Shown here one piece after another: positions 1 to 12,049 of a stretch of DNA of 64,000 nt. Every line of letters begins with the position of its first letter. Within the stretch, counting starts at the first letter, position 1. The notes beneath the pieces are model-generated. The model worked only from the letters and a program-made list of their open reading frames with translations, was not told where the DNA came from and made no database searches. A program made the position numbers and the translations under genes. The DNA is from Strobilurus pachycystidiatus (lineage: Eukaryota; Basidiomycota; Agaricomycetes; Agaricales; Physalacriaceae). The stretch covers positions 1,426,001 through 1,490,000 of the forward strand of contig JAHLMK010000013.1 of assembly GCA_019915135.1 (NCBI GenBank), in the 5' to 3' direction.

Positions 1-298
1 AACCTTACCTGATGAACATATTGTTTGTGTGACTGGTGAGGAGGTGGTGTTGGTGGTGAGAGGTGAAAGTAAAAAAACAAGAATGAGATCGCTTACACCA
101 TTGCCATCGCTTACACAATTGCCATCGCTGACGCAGCGGCCCGCAACGACGAGCTCACGTCCGCCCGCACTCATGCACATCCCACATTCGTCGCATCCAC
201 ATCTCTGATGCCCTCCGCCGGGCCTGCCACGCGAACACGACGCGCACGCCACGTCATCCTCTCTGACAGCCAGTCTACTCGATTGAGGACCGTGGCAG
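1..298. other. No gene recognised; window edge
   Basis: GC-rich sequence with short CA/GT-rich stretches and no reading frame I can support. It may be the distal part of the degenerated SPT5-like locus to its right. Confidence 0.4.
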
Positions 299-521
299 TC
301 AAAGTAAGTGCCAAAGCAAAAAGTACGCGTCGCACGCCGGTCTTTCGAGTGCAGCGTCCGTTGCCGACATGGTGAGAAATTTCGCCCCCGCCCCGAGCCC
401 CGAGAACACAGGAGGTGGGTGCGAGAGCGACGGGAGGGGCTGGGGGAGGGGAATGAGGGCGCGCGGGTGGGGAAGGTGAGGGCGCGGGAGAGAGTTGAAG
501 CGAGGACGGTGAGGGTGGGAG

Positions 522-612
522 CGGGACGACGGGGACGGGAGCGGGGACGACGGGGACGGGAGCGGGGACGACGGGGACGGGAGCGGGGACGACGGGGACG
601 GGAGCGGGGACG
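522..612. repeat. 21-bp GA/GC-rich tandem repeat
   Basis: About four copies of a 21-bp unit built on GGGGACGACGGGGACGGGAG. The unit length is a multiple of three, so frames on both strands stay open artificially through it. Confidence 0.8.
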
Positions 613-779
613 AGGGGATCAGGAGTGGGGAAGCTTGGAAGGTGGGGCAGGGACGAAGGGTGGGTGAGAGAGAGAGGGTGGGGGGCGAGAGCATGAGAGG
701 GGGCTGGCGGGAGTGAGAGCGAGGGACTCTCCGTGGGTTAGGACGGTGTGCGTGGGCCATGAGTATAGAGAAGAGTGAG

Positions 780-1135
<356 letters not shown>

Positions 1136-1141
1136 TAATGC

Positions 1142-1619
1142 ATAGATAAGGGGTTGATGCGAGGTAGGTATAGTGGGAGGTGATGTATGAGAACGTAAGG
1201 CGATGTTGAGAAGTATATAGAGGACGCGCTTGAGAGGACTGAGACGAGTCTTAATGATATACAGGTAATCGAGACGCACCATTTTGAAGAAGTTACACAT
1301 GCACGTAGATGCAGCAATGCACCATCCTGACGCCCAATGATCTTTCTCGCTAGTCTTAGGCTCCGTTCGGATCTTCGGGTAGAGATAGTGTACTGGCAAC
1401 GTCGAGGGCTGTGGGCGGTGTTTCGGAGGAGGATGGGGATGGTACGCGTGCAGCTTCTGCTCTGTCTCGGTGGCATCGTCTATGCTGTCTAGCAGTAGAT
1501 AAGCCAATGTGCTACGTTAAAAGCATATACACACCGCCTGACCCGTCGGGGCCCTCTTCTTCTTCACCGTCTATGGTCTCTTCTGCTTCGATATCGCAGA
1601 GCCCGCTGATAAGGTCCAT
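1142..1619 (-). pseudogene. SPT5-like gene, 5' remnant (inverted copy)
   Basis: Exon 1 (1619-1535) begins MDLISGLCDIEAEETIDG and matches the start of the intact SPT5-like gene at 14436. It has the same phase-1 intron (1534-1489, GTGTGT donor, CTAG acceptor) and the same exon-2 start (SIDDATETEQ against FIDDAAETEH). A few codons later a 4-nt difference shifts the frame relative to the intact copy. No NGN or KOW domain follows, and the sequence passes into microsatellite. It is transcribed away from module M1, in mirror image to the intact copy on M2. I read it as a decayed inverted duplicate. Confidence 0.7.
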
Positions 1620-1970
1620 CTAGAAATTGGCATTAACGACCTGGACTCTCCCTAAGAATTTAAGCTGCCATGCAGCGCGAGAGTCTCACTTTCTCTCAAC
1701 ATTCACATATCATTCATTTGTACATAAAATCTATTGTACGTGGGGCGGGAGGGCGCTTACCTGTGCATCCCCGCTTGCTGCTTTACTTCGTCGTGGTAGG
1801 GACCTAAGTGGGAAAAGATCACGTGTATACCAAGCAACTGCCTAAGCAGTGCCCAGAAGACGAAATCCGAGAAAACCGAGGCTTTCGGATTTCGTCTTCT
1901 GGGCTGCATTTGGTTATGCCCCTGGCATCCACGTGGCTTTTTTCCTCTTGTCCTCGCACTACCAACCGGG
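1445..1970. repeat. Left arm of ~0.53-kb inverted repeat
   Basis: Reverse-complement match to about 14083-14640. It covers the first exons of the SPT5-like gene, the intergenic segment and the hairpin. Similarity is patchy but long exact stretches are visible, for example the hairpin and the GGGCGGGAGGGCGCTTACCT segment. The arms are separated by about 12.1 kb that holds paralogous genes and a Plavaka transposase. Confidence 0.8.
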
Positions 1971-2123
1971 GTGTGAGGCTGTTATAGTATAGTGCCTCGG
2001 CCGCGTCAATGAGCCATGTTTGAAACGTTGAGGACAATGGAAACATGTGGGTAGAGTAAGTCAACAACCCCAACGACATGAAATCAGAGAAACTGATAAA
2101 TTTACAGGGAGAGTCCATGTCGG
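1637..2123. promoter_or_regulatory. Module M1: divergent intergenic region with inverted end motifs
   Basis: A 487-bp segment between the SPT5-like remnant (minus) and gene L (plus). The left end is CGACCTGGACTCTCCCT (1637-1653). The right end is AGGGAGAGTCCATGTCGG (2106-2123), its near-exact inverted copy. A hairpin lies almost exactly at the centre. M2 (13932-14418) has the same layout and length. It could be a bidirectional promoter shared by two outward genes, or a small TIR element fixed between them. The sequence does not decide. Confidence 0.6.
1851..1904. repeat. 20-bp-arm perfect hairpin at centre of M1
   Basis: GCCCAGAAGACGAAATCCGA (1851-1870) pairs perfectly with 1885-1904 across a 14-nt loop. 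The same hairpin, with the loop in the opposite orientation, is in M2 at 14151-14204. Confidence 0.9.
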
Positions 2124-2322
2124 TTGCTTCGTTTAGGAACGGGCGTTGCTCCTGTGGCGGGTCCTGGACAAATCATGCTCAGTGTCGCAACCTCGAATGA
2201 GCGGCCTTGCGCGACGTGCCCTGCGGTCTTACCGGATTACCGACGCGTGGTTGAACGCATGTTCGACCCTCAAATCTCTTTCATCCCGTTCTTTCAGCAC
2301 CTTTCTCATTCTGTACGACACC

Positions 2323-5300
2323 ATGCCCGCTTCCGAGTTCAGTTTCGCGTCCGAGAGCAGTTTCGCGTCCGACGTCACTATGTCTGCAAGCGAGAGTACT
2401 CCTCATCAGCCCACATTCCGGATAATCAAACGCAAACGGCGCAAGGACGACGAGTCTGGCAGAGAGGACGACGTCCCCGGGACTACAACACTTGCGTCGA
2501 GTAGACCTCAATCCAAACCACCTCCCAAGGCGAAAAGGGCCAAGAAGAATATAGCTGTACGCCGTCTCGTGGTTTCATGTTCACTGGTCATGTCTCATGC
2601 TTGTTACAGCCGGCCGTCGAGACCTCTACCAGAGTTGTACGTGCTATCGGAAACCTCTCAGTCGTTGATGATTGACGCATCTGTTGTAGACTCGTTCACG
2701 AGCACGAGCACAGGACTCTAGGGCAAGCTCCATGGCACCGGAAGTCGCACAAGGTCTCCACTCTCTGGTCCAAGTACATATTCTTATTCTACATTCTTCC
2801 CTTCACAAGATACTCACGAATAAGATCCAGGGCAAGGGCAAGGCCAAGGCCAAAGAGACTGTTGCTGTTCGAGGTATAGCTCCGTCGTCCAGTCACTTCT
2901 CATTCCAGTCGAAAGTCTCGATGAGTAAACGGACACCTGCTGTCATCACGGACGACCAGGACAATCAGCTCGTCAGTGACGCCCGACATGTTCTTAATCT
3001 TCGAACTAAGTCGCTTCTGCTCCACAGCCTACTCCAGGACCCAGCAACCACGCAGGTCTACGAACTTTCGTCGAGGATGAGTTGCCAGCTTGTGATGAAG
3101 GAATGGTGCGTTATTTCTACTCTTTCGAGATCCTTGCTAACTCCCACCTTCGTTCCAAAGCCTTCCCCTACGCACTTCGAGACACTCACGAAAGACACCC
3201 CCCGACATCAGGACAATGCCACTGATCGTCAAACTAACGTGCCGAGCATATCTGTTGAAGACATGGAACTAGATCAATCAGAGGCTGCGCAGCCTTCGCG
3301 AGGGGATACAAACCTCAATCCTGTGGTGGTAATACAGAATCCTTGTTATTGCTTGCTGTTCAGTCATGGCTGATGTGATTGGTTGACATAGAACACCGTG
3401 ACACGAACGGCGGCATCTAGTACTATGGACGTAGACCCTCTTGAGTCTGCTCCACCTCTTGCATCCGAGGTACGTCTCAAACTTACTCACGAATCGGTCG
3501 TCATGAGGTTCTGTTAATCAGATTGGTACCGGGCAAGCCAGCCAACCGCCGGCAAATGCTGAGCGAAGGAGCAGTATGGACATGCCCCCATTCGAATCTA
3601 CTCAACGTCCCACAACCCAAGTACGTCTCCATCTCACTCGCAGCATGCTCGAATGACGTTCTTTCGTCCAGGTTGACACCGAACAAGCCAGTCAACACCA
3701 TGCCAACGCTGGGCGAAGAAGTACGATGGACGTGGACCCTTCCGAATCTGCTCAACTTCCGACATCCCAAGTCCGTCTCCATCTACTCACAACATGCTCG
3801 TGATGACGATCTATCATTCAGGATGATACCGAACAAGTCAGTCAACACCAGGCAAACGCTGGGCTAAGTATGGACGTGGACCCTCCCGATTCTTCTCAAC
3901 ATCCGGCATCCCAGGTACGTCTCCATCTACTCGCAACATGCTCGTACTGACGATCTTTTATTCAGGGTGGTACTACACAAGCCAGTCAACCCCAGACGAA
4001 CGCTGGGTCAAGTAAGGTCTGCTCTTGACATTTTCAGGTTGAGACCGTAATTTCTCACTCCAATCACGCAGCCTTCTTCTCGCTCGAAGGGAGGGAAGCC
4101 ATCCATTCTCGAGGCTCCGAAACGGGAGATCACTGCCCAACACAAAGGTACCAAGGTACGTACTATTGCCTGTGCAACTGTGCCAACTTTTCGAGCTCAA
4201 TAATCTGGCAGAGAGCCCTCGAATTACACCTTCGAGTGCTTTGGGGTCTCGTCAAGCAGACTGCCATTCCCTTGCCCACCACTCCATCGGAAAAACATGC
4301 TCTGCACGGTCGGCCCTCAGAAGATCGGGCTACAGTGGACACACGCATCCAGGGCTTTTTGGAGAGAACGTCTCTGGACCAATCGAGCGCCAACCACCAA
4401 TCACCGGCTGCCAGGCAAGTTGCCGCGTTGAAAACCGAAGCCTCAGCTGCACATAGTACGATTGGCCGTGATATGTGTCGCGTCAAGGACGTCTACCTCG
4501 TCAATGTATTCCTGACTGTAGGCAACTTTGGCCTCACCCGCTGGGCGCCAGATGTCTACGAACCACCGAGGACATCGTATAACCTCCTCCACGAACACAT
4601 TGCCATCTTGACCTTCCAACAGTTATCCCTCGGTTATGCGTACCGTTTCCTGAACATCGACAAGACTCACTGCGCGGATTATCAACTGCTTCAGCAAATC
4701 TATCGGGTTTTCATCTTCGAGTACATGAAAAAGATAATCACAAGAGAAACCAATACCCCAGGGGCAGCCGAAGAAGGGGCATCCTTGGATGCAATGCGCA
4801 AACGACGTGCACAGGTCAGATCTATGCATGTTATCTTCACCTTCTGCATGCTGATTACTCGCGACTAGCTCTGTAAGAGCCGCAGATCAGTGTTTCCCAG
4901 AGGATACGCTCCAAGGGATGTACTATTCACGGACGAGGGAGCCCATTCCGATGATCAACTCGAGACTGATGGCTACATCGTCAATGCCAAGGTCGGCCGG
5001 TCCGCAGTGGTGACCGAGATATTTGACCTTGCGGACTCGCAAGTCATCAACAAGCCAAAGCGTGCCGGAGCACGGTGCGTATGCTTCCCCGTCAGCCTTC
5101 AGTCGTCGATGAACCATGTCTTCTGTAGCGAAAAGAGAACGCGCAGTAGACCAGAGATACCACGAGAAGCAATTCTCAGCGGACCCAAGCTACACACGAT
5201 GCCGGTCGATTATTTTAGTCCCGATTACTTCGACAATGAACTCACTCCTTTTGAACGCGCGCAATCGATGAAGGTGGGGATCGCTCTCCCTCACATCGAG

Positions 5301-5495
5301 CACTGCCAGACGTGGGAGGATATCACGAAGTGGGCCTCACTTCCCGCAGCAGAATTCATGGATCAGTATGGTAACGATGTCAAGACGCGATATATGCGTT
5401 TGACCGCGGGGGAAGTTGAGGCATTGCAGAACGGGAAGCAACTGACTGCAGAGGATGTGCTCGTCTTGAAGAACAATAATTGGGTATCGGTGTAG
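2323..5495 (+). CDS. Gene L: unknown multi-exon protein, paralogue of genes A and B
   Basis: I do not recognise the function. The start MPASEFSFASES at 2323 has a good context (ACACCATGC) and gives a basic, Ser-rich N-terminus like those of genes A and B. Small exons follow. One at 2609 is preceded by a clean intron, and between 3522 and 3965 three tandemly duplicated exons occur. The core at 4236-4820 carries FGLTRWAPDVY...YNLLHEHIAILTF, which matches LTRFAPD...YNMVHERIALSTF of gene B. Downstream is an AHSDDQLETDGYIV motif, and near the C-terminus a PDYFDNELTPFERAQ motif followed by FMDQYGND. The last exon ends at 5495. It sits 200 bp downstream of M1 and converges on the Plavaka element. 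The full exon chain between 2700 and 4200 was not resolved. Confidence 0.6.
3522..3965 (+). repeat. Tandem exon-plus-intron duplications inside gene L
   Basis: Three consecutive units of 150, 150 and 144 bp. Each is an exon of 99, 99 or 93 bp (3522-3620, 3672-3770, 3822-3914) plus an intron of about 51 bp that starts GTACGTCTCC or GTCCGTCTCC and ends CAG. All exons are phase 0 on both sides. They encode a repeated peptide with cores EQASQHHANAG and MDVDPSESAQ. A diverged unit precedes them near 3418-3475 and a partial unit follows at 3966. Confidence 0.85.
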
Positions 5496-6215
5496 CATAC
5501 TTGTAGGCAGTACAATCTAATTTCGCAACCTTTACTTTCCGGCCGGACCTTGAGCTTGTATAATTAAGGCACAATTCAATCCGCGGATTTAACCTCCGTT
5601 GAGGGTGATTGTGACGCCCGACCCTCTTCTTATCTTTCCCTCTTACCACGACGACTGGGCTACACTGCACTATCCCTGGCCTACATCTGCCTGTTAACGG
5701 TCTGTTGGGCTTTGATTCTTCCAGAGAAACCTCTCCTCTCCCTGTCCTGTGCCTCAGTATCAGTGTGCTTGTGTTGCAGTGCGACCTTATCACTGATTTC
5801 GGACTGATCAATATTGAGATTGTTGTAGGGCTGTACACTAAAAATTTCTTCCGCTTCGCCTCACTCAAGTTTTGTCTGTCTGCGTGTGCTGATATCCTGT
5901 GAGTTTCCGCATTCACCTTTACACTATTCAGGCTCAGTGAAGTTCGTAGTTATACGTCTCTATTCTATCACTTTTTTTGTCTGAATCTGCTTGTTATTCT
6001 CATTTCATCATTTCACCTTTTTTTCTTTACTTTCACAATTTATATTCTTGCTTCATCATTCTCTTGAGTTCTACGATCTATATTCTTGCTTCATCATTCT
6101 CTTAAGTTCTACGATCAGTCCTTGATATATTCATCTCTCTTTCAAATCACAACTATTCTCATTGCTTACATACATCCTTTTACTTGACATCTGCTACTTG
6201 CCTCTTACGTAGATT
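5496..6215. other. Intergenic; AT/CT-rich Plavaka leader
   Basis: From about 5900 the sequence becomes T-rich, unlike the GC-rich flanks, which marks entry into the Plavaka element. A 38-bp direct repeat is present twice (6041-6078 and 6079-6116). No gene is seen. I could not find convincing terminal inverted repeats here. Confidence 0.5.
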
Positions 6216-9200
6216 ATGTCAGTTTGGTGTGTATGTAGCGAGTGCGTGCAGAGGTACGGTGAACAAGGGCAGCAGGTTTCTATCAAGACTCGTCAAAGGC
6301 ACGAGGATGCAGACCTGGAGCAGGATACCGTGGCAATGATGCCAAAGGCACCCCCAATCAAAAACACAGTCATCAATAATGGTATGATAATTGCATAAAA
6401 ATTGAAATATATACTAATTTATTCATTTTAGAATTGACAGTGGATCTCAGTCTACACATGGAGCTCATTTCAAGATTGGTCATGTGGCTGGTGTTGAAGG
6501 CTGGAAATAGTCGACATGCAGCTCAAAAAACTCTGAAGGCTCTTGACCTCATCATTACTGCACTTCTGAGCTGTATTTCATCAGCAATCAAGTTGCATAA
6601 TGGTCTTGAATTGTCTTTCACAGGCAATACTCTGCCAAAAGATCTTCGTACACTCCATTCTCGATTACATCTTGATTCTGAAATTATTGCAACTTCCATC
6701 TGTCCTGAATGCTTCTATCCAGTTGAGGAATCTGAAGAGAGATGTCCTTGGAAACAATCTCGTGACTCTGATCCTTGCGGAGCTTTACTTTGGCGGGTGA
6801 AAAAGAGTCAAACGGGTACTATAAAGAAAATTCCGCACCGCTTTTATGCAACACAGTGCTTTGATTCTTGGCTGCAATTTTTTCTTTCACGTCCAGAAAT
6901 TGAAGTAGCTTTAGAAGAGACATTCAACCGTCCCGCAGCAGACAATCATGATAATGTGCATAATTTCCATGAAAGTCGTGCATGGAATGATCTTCGTGAT
7001 TTTCTACAATCTCGCTATCATCTCGTATTTGGCATATATATGGATGGCTTCAATCCTTTCACAAACAAACAAGCAGGACGAAAGCATTCAACTGGAGCTA
7101 TCATTCTTTACTGTATGAATCTTCCCATCGACATTTGTTTTCTTCCAGAAAATTGTTTTTTTGTTGGTTTAACTCCTGGACCAAAAGAGCCAAAGGTTGA
7201 AACTGTTAATAATGTCTTGAAGCCATTTATAGCTTCAATTGCAGACTATCAAGAGCTTGGAAGAACTGTACCTACTCATCGAGAACCAGATGGCGTCTTA
7301 GTCAAGACACGCGTAGCTATTCCTGTTATTGCAGATCTTTTAGCATTATTCAAGCTTATAGGTCATACAAGTCATAGTTCTAAAAACTTCTGTGCCTTTT
7401 GTGACTTATTCCGTGAAGACATTGAAAGTCTGAACTTTGATGACTGGCAAAATCGAGATGGAGCTACTGTTCGTAAACATGCAAGAGATTGGCGGGTACT
7501 GGAAGAGAAAGCAAAAATCACTCATACAAAAAATTTTGGTATCCGTTACACTGAGTTACATAGCTTGAAATCCGAACACTGGGATCCCGTGAAACATTGT
7601 GTCCTTGGGTATATGCATAATTGGCTTGAAGGAGTATTAGAAGAACAACTTCGTACATGTTGGGGAATTGGAAGAGTACAAGCAAAGGATAAAGTGCTTG
7701 CCGAAAATCGTAAAGACGAGAATTTCACCAATACCGATATTTCGGAATCTGAAAGTGAAATAGAAGAGTTGCAGAGAGAAGCAAAAGATGCTGAATCTAG
7801 TGAAGCGAGTAAAGAGGGTAGTAGCGAAGAAGATTCTGATAGCTCTATCACTCCACAGCCTGTAGAACATAAACTACGGCGTAGACGTACACCACAACAT
7901 TTTGAGGATGAGGATGAGGATGAAGAGGACATTGATTATTTGGGTGGAACGGAAATGGTTGATCGAGCTTTTGATACAGAGGAAATGGCCAAAATACATG
8001 AATGTTTAGCTGAAATTTCACTGCCTACTTGGTGTAGTCGGCCACCAACAAATTTGGGTGATGCTAGTCATGGCAAGCTGACAGCAATGGACTATTTGAT
8101 CCTATTCAGCTTTATTTTTCCTCTTGTCGTTCCTGAGATTTGGTCCGATGCCAGGAATCATACTCATAATGCACTTTTGAAGAGTTTCTATAATCTAGTG
8201 GCGGCAACAAATATTGTTAGCTCCTACAAAACATCAGATCAGGAAGCAGACAAGTTTGTAACCTTTTATCAACTCTATCGTGCTAGTCTTCCAGACTTAT
8301 ATGAAAGTTTTCATTCTCTTCCCAATCACCACTATGCAATGCATCTAGGAGAACAGATGAAGTACTGGGGCCCCCTTGCTCGATTAAATGAATTTCCTGG
8401 AGAGCGTATGAATGGCATGTTACAGCGACTCAAGACAAATCAAAAGAATGGTATGTGTTTCAAACTTTATACATATTTCAGCATAAACTGACTACACTCA
8501 TAGGCGAGTTAGAACTCACAATGTTACGTCAAATTACACGTCGACAACGGCTTCAAGTGCTGTTTCGATATGACGACAATGACACCAGTCTTTCTGCTCA
8601 GCTATCAAAGCTTTTAGAGCCTGTTGAGACGGACCTGTCCTCTCAGGTGTTTGATTCAGCATCAGAAGGACTTTTTCTGGCGTCTGTACCAGATATGGAG
8701 ACTGTGGAGTATGATCTTCTTCTAGAGTACTTGAATACGCATGAGGATTCATACCAGCACTGTGAAAACCTTCCCTTTTCACAAGATACACTTGTTCTAC
8801 CTCCAGCTGCAAAGCGTCCTACATCTATACAGGAGCATGGATGTACTTTTAGTTGTCAAAATTCACATAGAGGCAATAGCGCAATTCAGTTCTATAGTCC
8901 TGATTCAAGTATCAAGAAGACTGGTTTCATCACAAGTATATTACAAGTTCCCTTGAGAAATATTCTACGTACTTTCTTGATAATAAGTCCTCATCAACAG
9001 TTGATGCCCAATGAGTTGGATCGAACACCATATTCAACTCGTCCACATTTACAAACTACTGTAGTCGAGGTTCAACCATCATTTCAACGAGTTTTGATTG
9101 AGCCCAAACATATCATAACTCATCTTTCTACATATGAGCGTCCAGTTGGTACTTTTCGTCTGCAAAAAAAAACTTTAGTTATCTGCTGGGCATTGAATAG

Positions 9201-9350
9201 AGGACGTAGATAGGTGGTTTTGTTTATATTTGCACCACATGTAAAAATGTCAATGTTCAACACAACGACATTCTCGGTATTCAGTCTTACCGTTGTACAG
9301 TACTTGGCCTGAGTGCTAATAGACATCGACTCATCACAATGCATGTTCAT
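5900..9350 (+). mobile_element. Plavaka-type (CACTA-like) DNA transposon, boundaries unresolved
   Basis: An AT-richer island holds one transposase gene. It lies in the space between the 3' ends of gene L (+) and gene B (-). The outer limits are estimates from base composition. I did not find matching TIRs or a target duplication by eye. Confidence 0.55.
6216..9213 (+). CDS. Plavaka-family transposase (Tnp2-like)
   Basis: Predicted to catalyse cut-and-paste transposition with an RNase H-like core. The exons are 6216-6381, 6432-8450 and 8504-9213 with canonical introns. Together they give 965 in-frame codons including the stop, so the gene looks intact. Recognition rests on several blocks: a CPECFYPVEE...CPW zinc-like cysteine region, YMDGFNPFTNKQAGRKHSTG followed by NLPIDICFLPENCF (typical of Tnp2/Plavaka), a C-x2-C pair in NFCAFCDLF, an acidic linker of about 80 residues, and the HYAMHLGEQMKYWGPLARLN...ERMNG block conserved in Plavaka. 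The D in MDGF is a candidate catalytic residue. Codon use is AT-richer than in its neighbours, consistent with a separate history from the flanking genes. Confidence 0.88.
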
Positions 9351-9491
9351 ACAACATAAGGCATAGTATTCATGGCATACACATATAAGACATACAAAGA
9401 GTGAAGCATGGGCATATAAAGAGGTAAGTCAGGTCAAGAAGTTACAGAAAACAAACACACGACGACGAGAAAAACATATGAGACAATAAAC

Positions 9492-11613
9492 CTAGGCCTG
9501 TGTATCCATCGCAACCTGGTCGCTGACAGCTCCCGCGCCACTGCCCTCAGCTCCAGCGCCACCGCCCTCAGCTCCAGCGCCACCGCCCTCAGCTCCAGCG
9601 CCACCGCCCTCAGCCCCCGCGCCACCGCCCCCAGTCTCGGTTGGCGCACTGCCGCCCGCTCCTCCCGTGCCACCAGCCTGACCCTGGAGTTCAGTTATGT
9701 CTTCCGGTTCCTCCCTAGGCTCCTGCAGCCGCCTGCGCTTGCGAGAATTGGATGGCCGACCACCTTCCGAAGCCCATGGGGGTGGTGAATGCATCTCTGT
9801 GCGGAGATCCGCGACTTCGTCCGCCAAAGGCAGCTCGCGATCTTCAACCATAGAGTCGTCGGACGAGCCCGACGACTCATCGTCGGAACCCGAGTCAGTA
9901 GTATATTCACTACCCGAACTCTCGTCACTTTCCTCGTCGGATGCATCATTCTCCGCCATGGCTGCCAGTTCATCCGAGGTCAGCTCCTTGTATCGCTCCC
10001 TTGACGCCTTCCCGAATGCTGCGAAGAAATCGTCATCGGAGAGTTTGCAGATCCTCTTGATTTCGGCATCGGGCAAGCTGGTGGTGGTGGTGGTGGTGGC
10101 AGGAACGGGCAATCTGTCGTTGCTCCCGCTGGCGGCGGGAGGAGTGGGGATTGTGGTCTTGGTCACGATGATGGGCAGAGCAACGGGTCGCTTCAAATAC
10201 AGGGCGCGCTCGGCCGGCGTGAGATCATCATTGAAGAAGTCGGGCTTGAAGACATCGAGACTGGTGTCCTCTGCGTCTGGTATGCGTGGAAAGCGGGATT
10301 CTTGAGCATTTTCCGGCCTGAGCCGCTGAGGTTGCTTCTTTTTCCTACTGGTCCTAACGAGTCATGAGCCAAGGGAATGGAAATAGAGATCAACGACAAA
10401 CCCCTTTGCACCACCACGTTTCAAAAGCTCAAGGCGCTCCCTGTCGAGAAGTTGGAAAAGGACTGTAAAGTCGTCCGAACGCCAAGGCTTCCTCCGGACG
10501 ATGATATCCTTGCCGTCGGCGTCGTCATCAGAGTGCACTTCCACAGCTGCAATGGCGTCGATGAGGCGAGGTCTGAATCCTAACAACCGGCCGATAGAAA
10601 CTCGCCCATCGCAAAGCTAAATCGCTTTAAGTCAGTTATTAGATACGAAGAAAGAAGGGTACGCACACTTTTGCGGTTAGTGCGAGCTTTTCCTGTCGCC
10701 ACAGTTTCCTCGTGAGACTCTGCCTCCCCCCTCGCCTGAGCGCTTGCCATGGGGCCGATGTACTCGAAAACGTACTGCCTATAGAGCTTCTGAAGGAGTC
10801 TCTTGTCCTGGAAACAGGGCTGAAACCGAACTTTTTCCGGCGGATACGCACCCGAGTAAGCCATGGTATTGAACGTGCTGAGGGCGATACGCTCGTGGAC
10901 CATGTTGTAATCGGAGTTGCGGTCGTTGGAGGAGAAATCAGGCGCAAAGCGGGTAAGACCAAGGCGACCGATGCTTTCGAGAAGACTGCCAAAGGCGTTG
11001 TCGTCAACCCGAGCGATGGCCTTCTCGATTAGACTCTTCCCGAGCACGGCTCGCGCCTTGATTTTCGCGACGTCCTCGAGGGTTGTCTGGCTCGCCGTCG
11101 TGTGTGCCTTCACCTCGCCATCCACGAAGGCCTTCATCGCTTTCTGGGCGGCTTTCTTGTTGTGAGGATCAGCAACGACTAATTGCTTCTTGGACCAGGC
11201 AGTGATCTCGGCGGCCTCGACAGGTTTGGGGAGGTCAAGGGCACCGAAGAGACCCCAAAGCAACCGAACGTTGAGGCGAAAGTAAAACTTGAGGACAAAA
11301 TTTAGATCAAGGAAAGAAGAGCGATAGCGATACATACCTTAAACTGTTTCATGGCCGTTGTTTCCTCCTCTTTCACGTCCTCCTCTTCCTCCTCTTCGTC
11401 AGAGGTAGACAATACCCTCTTCCCCTTACCCTTGCGCCGCGTGGTGTTACGTCCCATAGCAGCCCTTAGCTTCTCCTCCTTCTCTTGGACCTTCTGTTTC
11501 TCTTTCTTCCTTTCGAGTCTCCTGGCAGCCCGACGTTTCTCAGAAGGAGATGATTCCGATTCCGAGGACGACGACATGACCACGTCCTGAGGTTGCTCAA
11601 CAGAAGCCGACAT
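9492..11613 (-). CDS. Gene B: unknown protein, paralogue of genes L and A
   Basis: The start MSASVEQPQDVVMSSSSES at 11613 opens a Ser-rich then Lys/Glu-rich N-terminus. Later exons (11335-10580 and 10583-9492 with short introns) carry LTRFAPDFSSND...YNMVHERIALSTF and LYRQYVFEYIGP, then EVHSDDDADGKDIIVRRK, then DVFKPDFFNDDLTPAERALY and FFAAFGKA. The C-terminus is an acidic DE/S tract followed by Gly/Ala repeats (GGGAGAE). The order of blocks is that of gene L. No catalytic motif is recognised. The 3' end faces the Plavaka element. It lies immediately downstream of gene A on the same strand, and both could be read from M2. Confidence 0.6.
9527..9632. repeat. 21-bp tandem repeat in the 3' coding end of gene B
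   Basis: About five copies of a CTCCAGCGCCACCGCCCTCAG-type 21-bp unit. They encode GGGAGAE heptapeptides on the minus strand. Confidence 0.85.
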
Positions 11614-12049
11614 AGGATGGACAGGAAGTGGAGGGAGCAGCTGGTCGGAGATGATAGTCGAATGAAAGAACGATGAAAGAAACCACGGGTTAAATAACGC
11701 GAACGTTTGCCATGTGTTGAAGATACGATATCTCCTTTGAACGAGTGTACTGCTGGTAGTTGATCAGTGCTGGGCGGCCTATATTTCGCAAGAAAAGCAC
11801 CTGAGGGTCCGAGTACGACGACGCTGCTTGCTATCCTTTCAAGCAAATCAGTATTGCAGACGAATCAAGGTAGTGTTGCACTCACCCTGGACCGACAACA
11901 CGGTCACAAGCAACAGTCGGCGGCACAACTCTTGATTCAGAGTTTACTTCGAAGACCCTATCATCAATAGCATGGTGCATACACATGGGGCATAGCATAG
12001 GTAGGTAGGCATACAGGACATAGAGTACGTGAACATTCATATATAAAAT
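11614..12049. other. Spacer between genes A and B
   Basis: No gene seen. It holds the 3' region of gene A, with CATAC-rich sequence resembling that beyond gene B near 9360-9420, and the presumed promoter of gene B. Confidence 0.4.

Noticed and set aside
5800..5860. ACACTAAAAA at about 5831 as the Plavaka terminus
   Set aside because: No inverted partner or target duplication was found beyond 9213.
9697..10305. Ser-rich plus-strand frame of 202 codons
   Set aside because: Antisense shadow of gene B's acidic/Ser region; no splice or start context.
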